Assembly: GCA_012031455.1 (NCBI GenBank)
Contig: JAAUTM010000082.1
Span: 1 to 6,468 of the forward strand
Direction: 5' to 3'
DNA from: Phycisphaerales bacterium
GTDB taxonomy: Bacteria > Planctomycetota > Phycisphaerae > Phycisphaerales > Phycisphaeraceae
Length of the DNA: 6,468 bases
Shown here: positions 5,966 to 6,468 of the stretch, one piece after another
Numbering within the stretch: the stretch's first letter is position 1
Layout of the letters: every line of letters begins with the position of its first letter
Translations under genes and position numbers: made by a program
Notes under the pieces: model-generated
Seen by the model: only the letters and a program-made list of their open reading frames with translations
Database searches by the model: none
Told to the model about the DNA's origin: nothing

Positions 5966-6468
5966 ATGATCAGTAATCAAGCAGTAAAATTGGCCGTTTG
6001 CCTTTTGGCTCTCACAAGTACACAAGCTCTGGCTGACATTCTGTGGGACAATGCCCAGCCCTTGTCAGCTGGCGGTCCGACCAATGGTTTGGATTCCAGC
6101 GTTGGACCGGTGGGTGTGGGTACTTATGGATTGGTGACCCATGAACAAGCGCTGACGGGTGGCGGAACACGCTTCATATCCGCACGAACAATCGGTGAAA
6201 ACGTTAACGGTGTGACGATGAATGCCTACGCCGCTGGCTCACCCTCGCAGGCGTTTGCGGATGATGTTATTGTTCCGATGAACATTCTTGGTGGCATGGG
6301 CTGGGATCTTTCCAGTGCTCAAATATACGCCTATGCCGCCAACGGAGACGGCGGACTGTTACAAGGTGCCTATGCCGCTCTCTATGAGGTCTCCCCCCAA
6401 GGCACTGTACTCAACGGCAACAAAATTGCAGGGAATATTGAACCCGCAGACATCGATGGCAATGATAG
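5966..6468 (+). CDS. secreted protein of unknown function, 3' end outside the window
   Basis: The open frame runs from ATG 5966 to the window edge, 167 full codons with no stop. It begins with a clear signal peptide: K8, a hydrophobic core (LAVCLLAL) and T-Q-A-L-A at 19-23, with cleavage before D24. The mature part starts DILWDNAQP and is rich in Gly, Ala, Asn and Asp. It contains a segment F97-A-D-D-V-I-V-P and later G-W-D-L-S-S-A-Q-I-Y-A-Y-A. The I-L-W-D-N opening and the A-D-D-V segment followed by short beta strands are familiar from uncharacterised secreted PEP-CTERM proteins of planctomycetes, so a sorting tail is likely beyond the window, but this cannot be seen. No catalytic motif is visible; a structural or binding role on the cell surface is a guess. 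It lies 38 bases after the SpoIID gene and may share its transcript. Confidence 0.8.
   Translation, partial: MISNQAVKLAVCLLALTSTQALADILWDNAQPLSAGGPTNGLDSSVGPVGVGTYGLVTHEQALTGGGTRFISARTIGENVNGVTMNAYAAGSPSQAFADDVIVPMNILGGMGWDLSSAQIYAYAANGDGGLLQGAYAALYEVSPQGTVLNGNKIAGNIEPADIDGND

Overview
The window looks like a stretch of a Planctomycetota genome, most likely class Phycisphaerae. Base composition is moderate, the genes are well spaced, and each of the three plus-strand genes whose 3' end lies inside the window finishes in a PEP-CTERM sorting tail (V-P-E-P, a hydrophobic stretch, then basic residues). The combination of a SpoIID-type enzyme and a phosphodiester glycosidase, both with PEP-CTERM tails, also fits that group as I know it. 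Verrucomicrobiota or another PEP-CTERM lineage cannot be excluded from the sequence alone. Genes end in TGA and TAA in the normal way, so the standard genetic code applies.

Layout. Positions 1-153 hold, on the minus strand, a possible signal-peptide-bearing gene start that stops early (TAG at 25-27) and may be frameshifted. Positions 160-1326 are about 1.2 kb without a supportable gene. They contain three tandem 11-bp units (288-320), a small hairpin with a GAAA loop, two 12-bp palindromes, a minus-strand open frame of about 150 codons broken by one TGA, and an AT-rich leader just before the first real gene. From 1327 to the end, all genes are on the plus strand with short gaps: a secreted metallophosphoesterase (1327-2475), a secreted phosphodiester glycosidase (NAGPA/DUF2233) with a C-terminal beta-sandwich-like module (2545-4440), a SpoIID-domain protein split into two overlapping frames (4570-4950 and 4947-5927), and the start of another secreted protein (5966 to the window edge) that I do not recognise.

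How they fit together. All four products start with a signal peptide, and the three complete ones end in a PEP-CTERM tail, so the cluster probably supplies exported, surface-sorted proteins. The three recognisable activities are phosphoester hydrolysis, cleavage of sugar-phosphodiester bonds, and glycan-strand cleavage. This would suit remodelling or scavenging of cell-envelope or exopolysaccharide material; that role is inference. The most important oddity is the SpoIID gene. The domain is conserved across the break but changes frame near 4863-4893, so the two frames are best read as one gene of about 452 codons carrying a one-base loss, either real or a sequence error.
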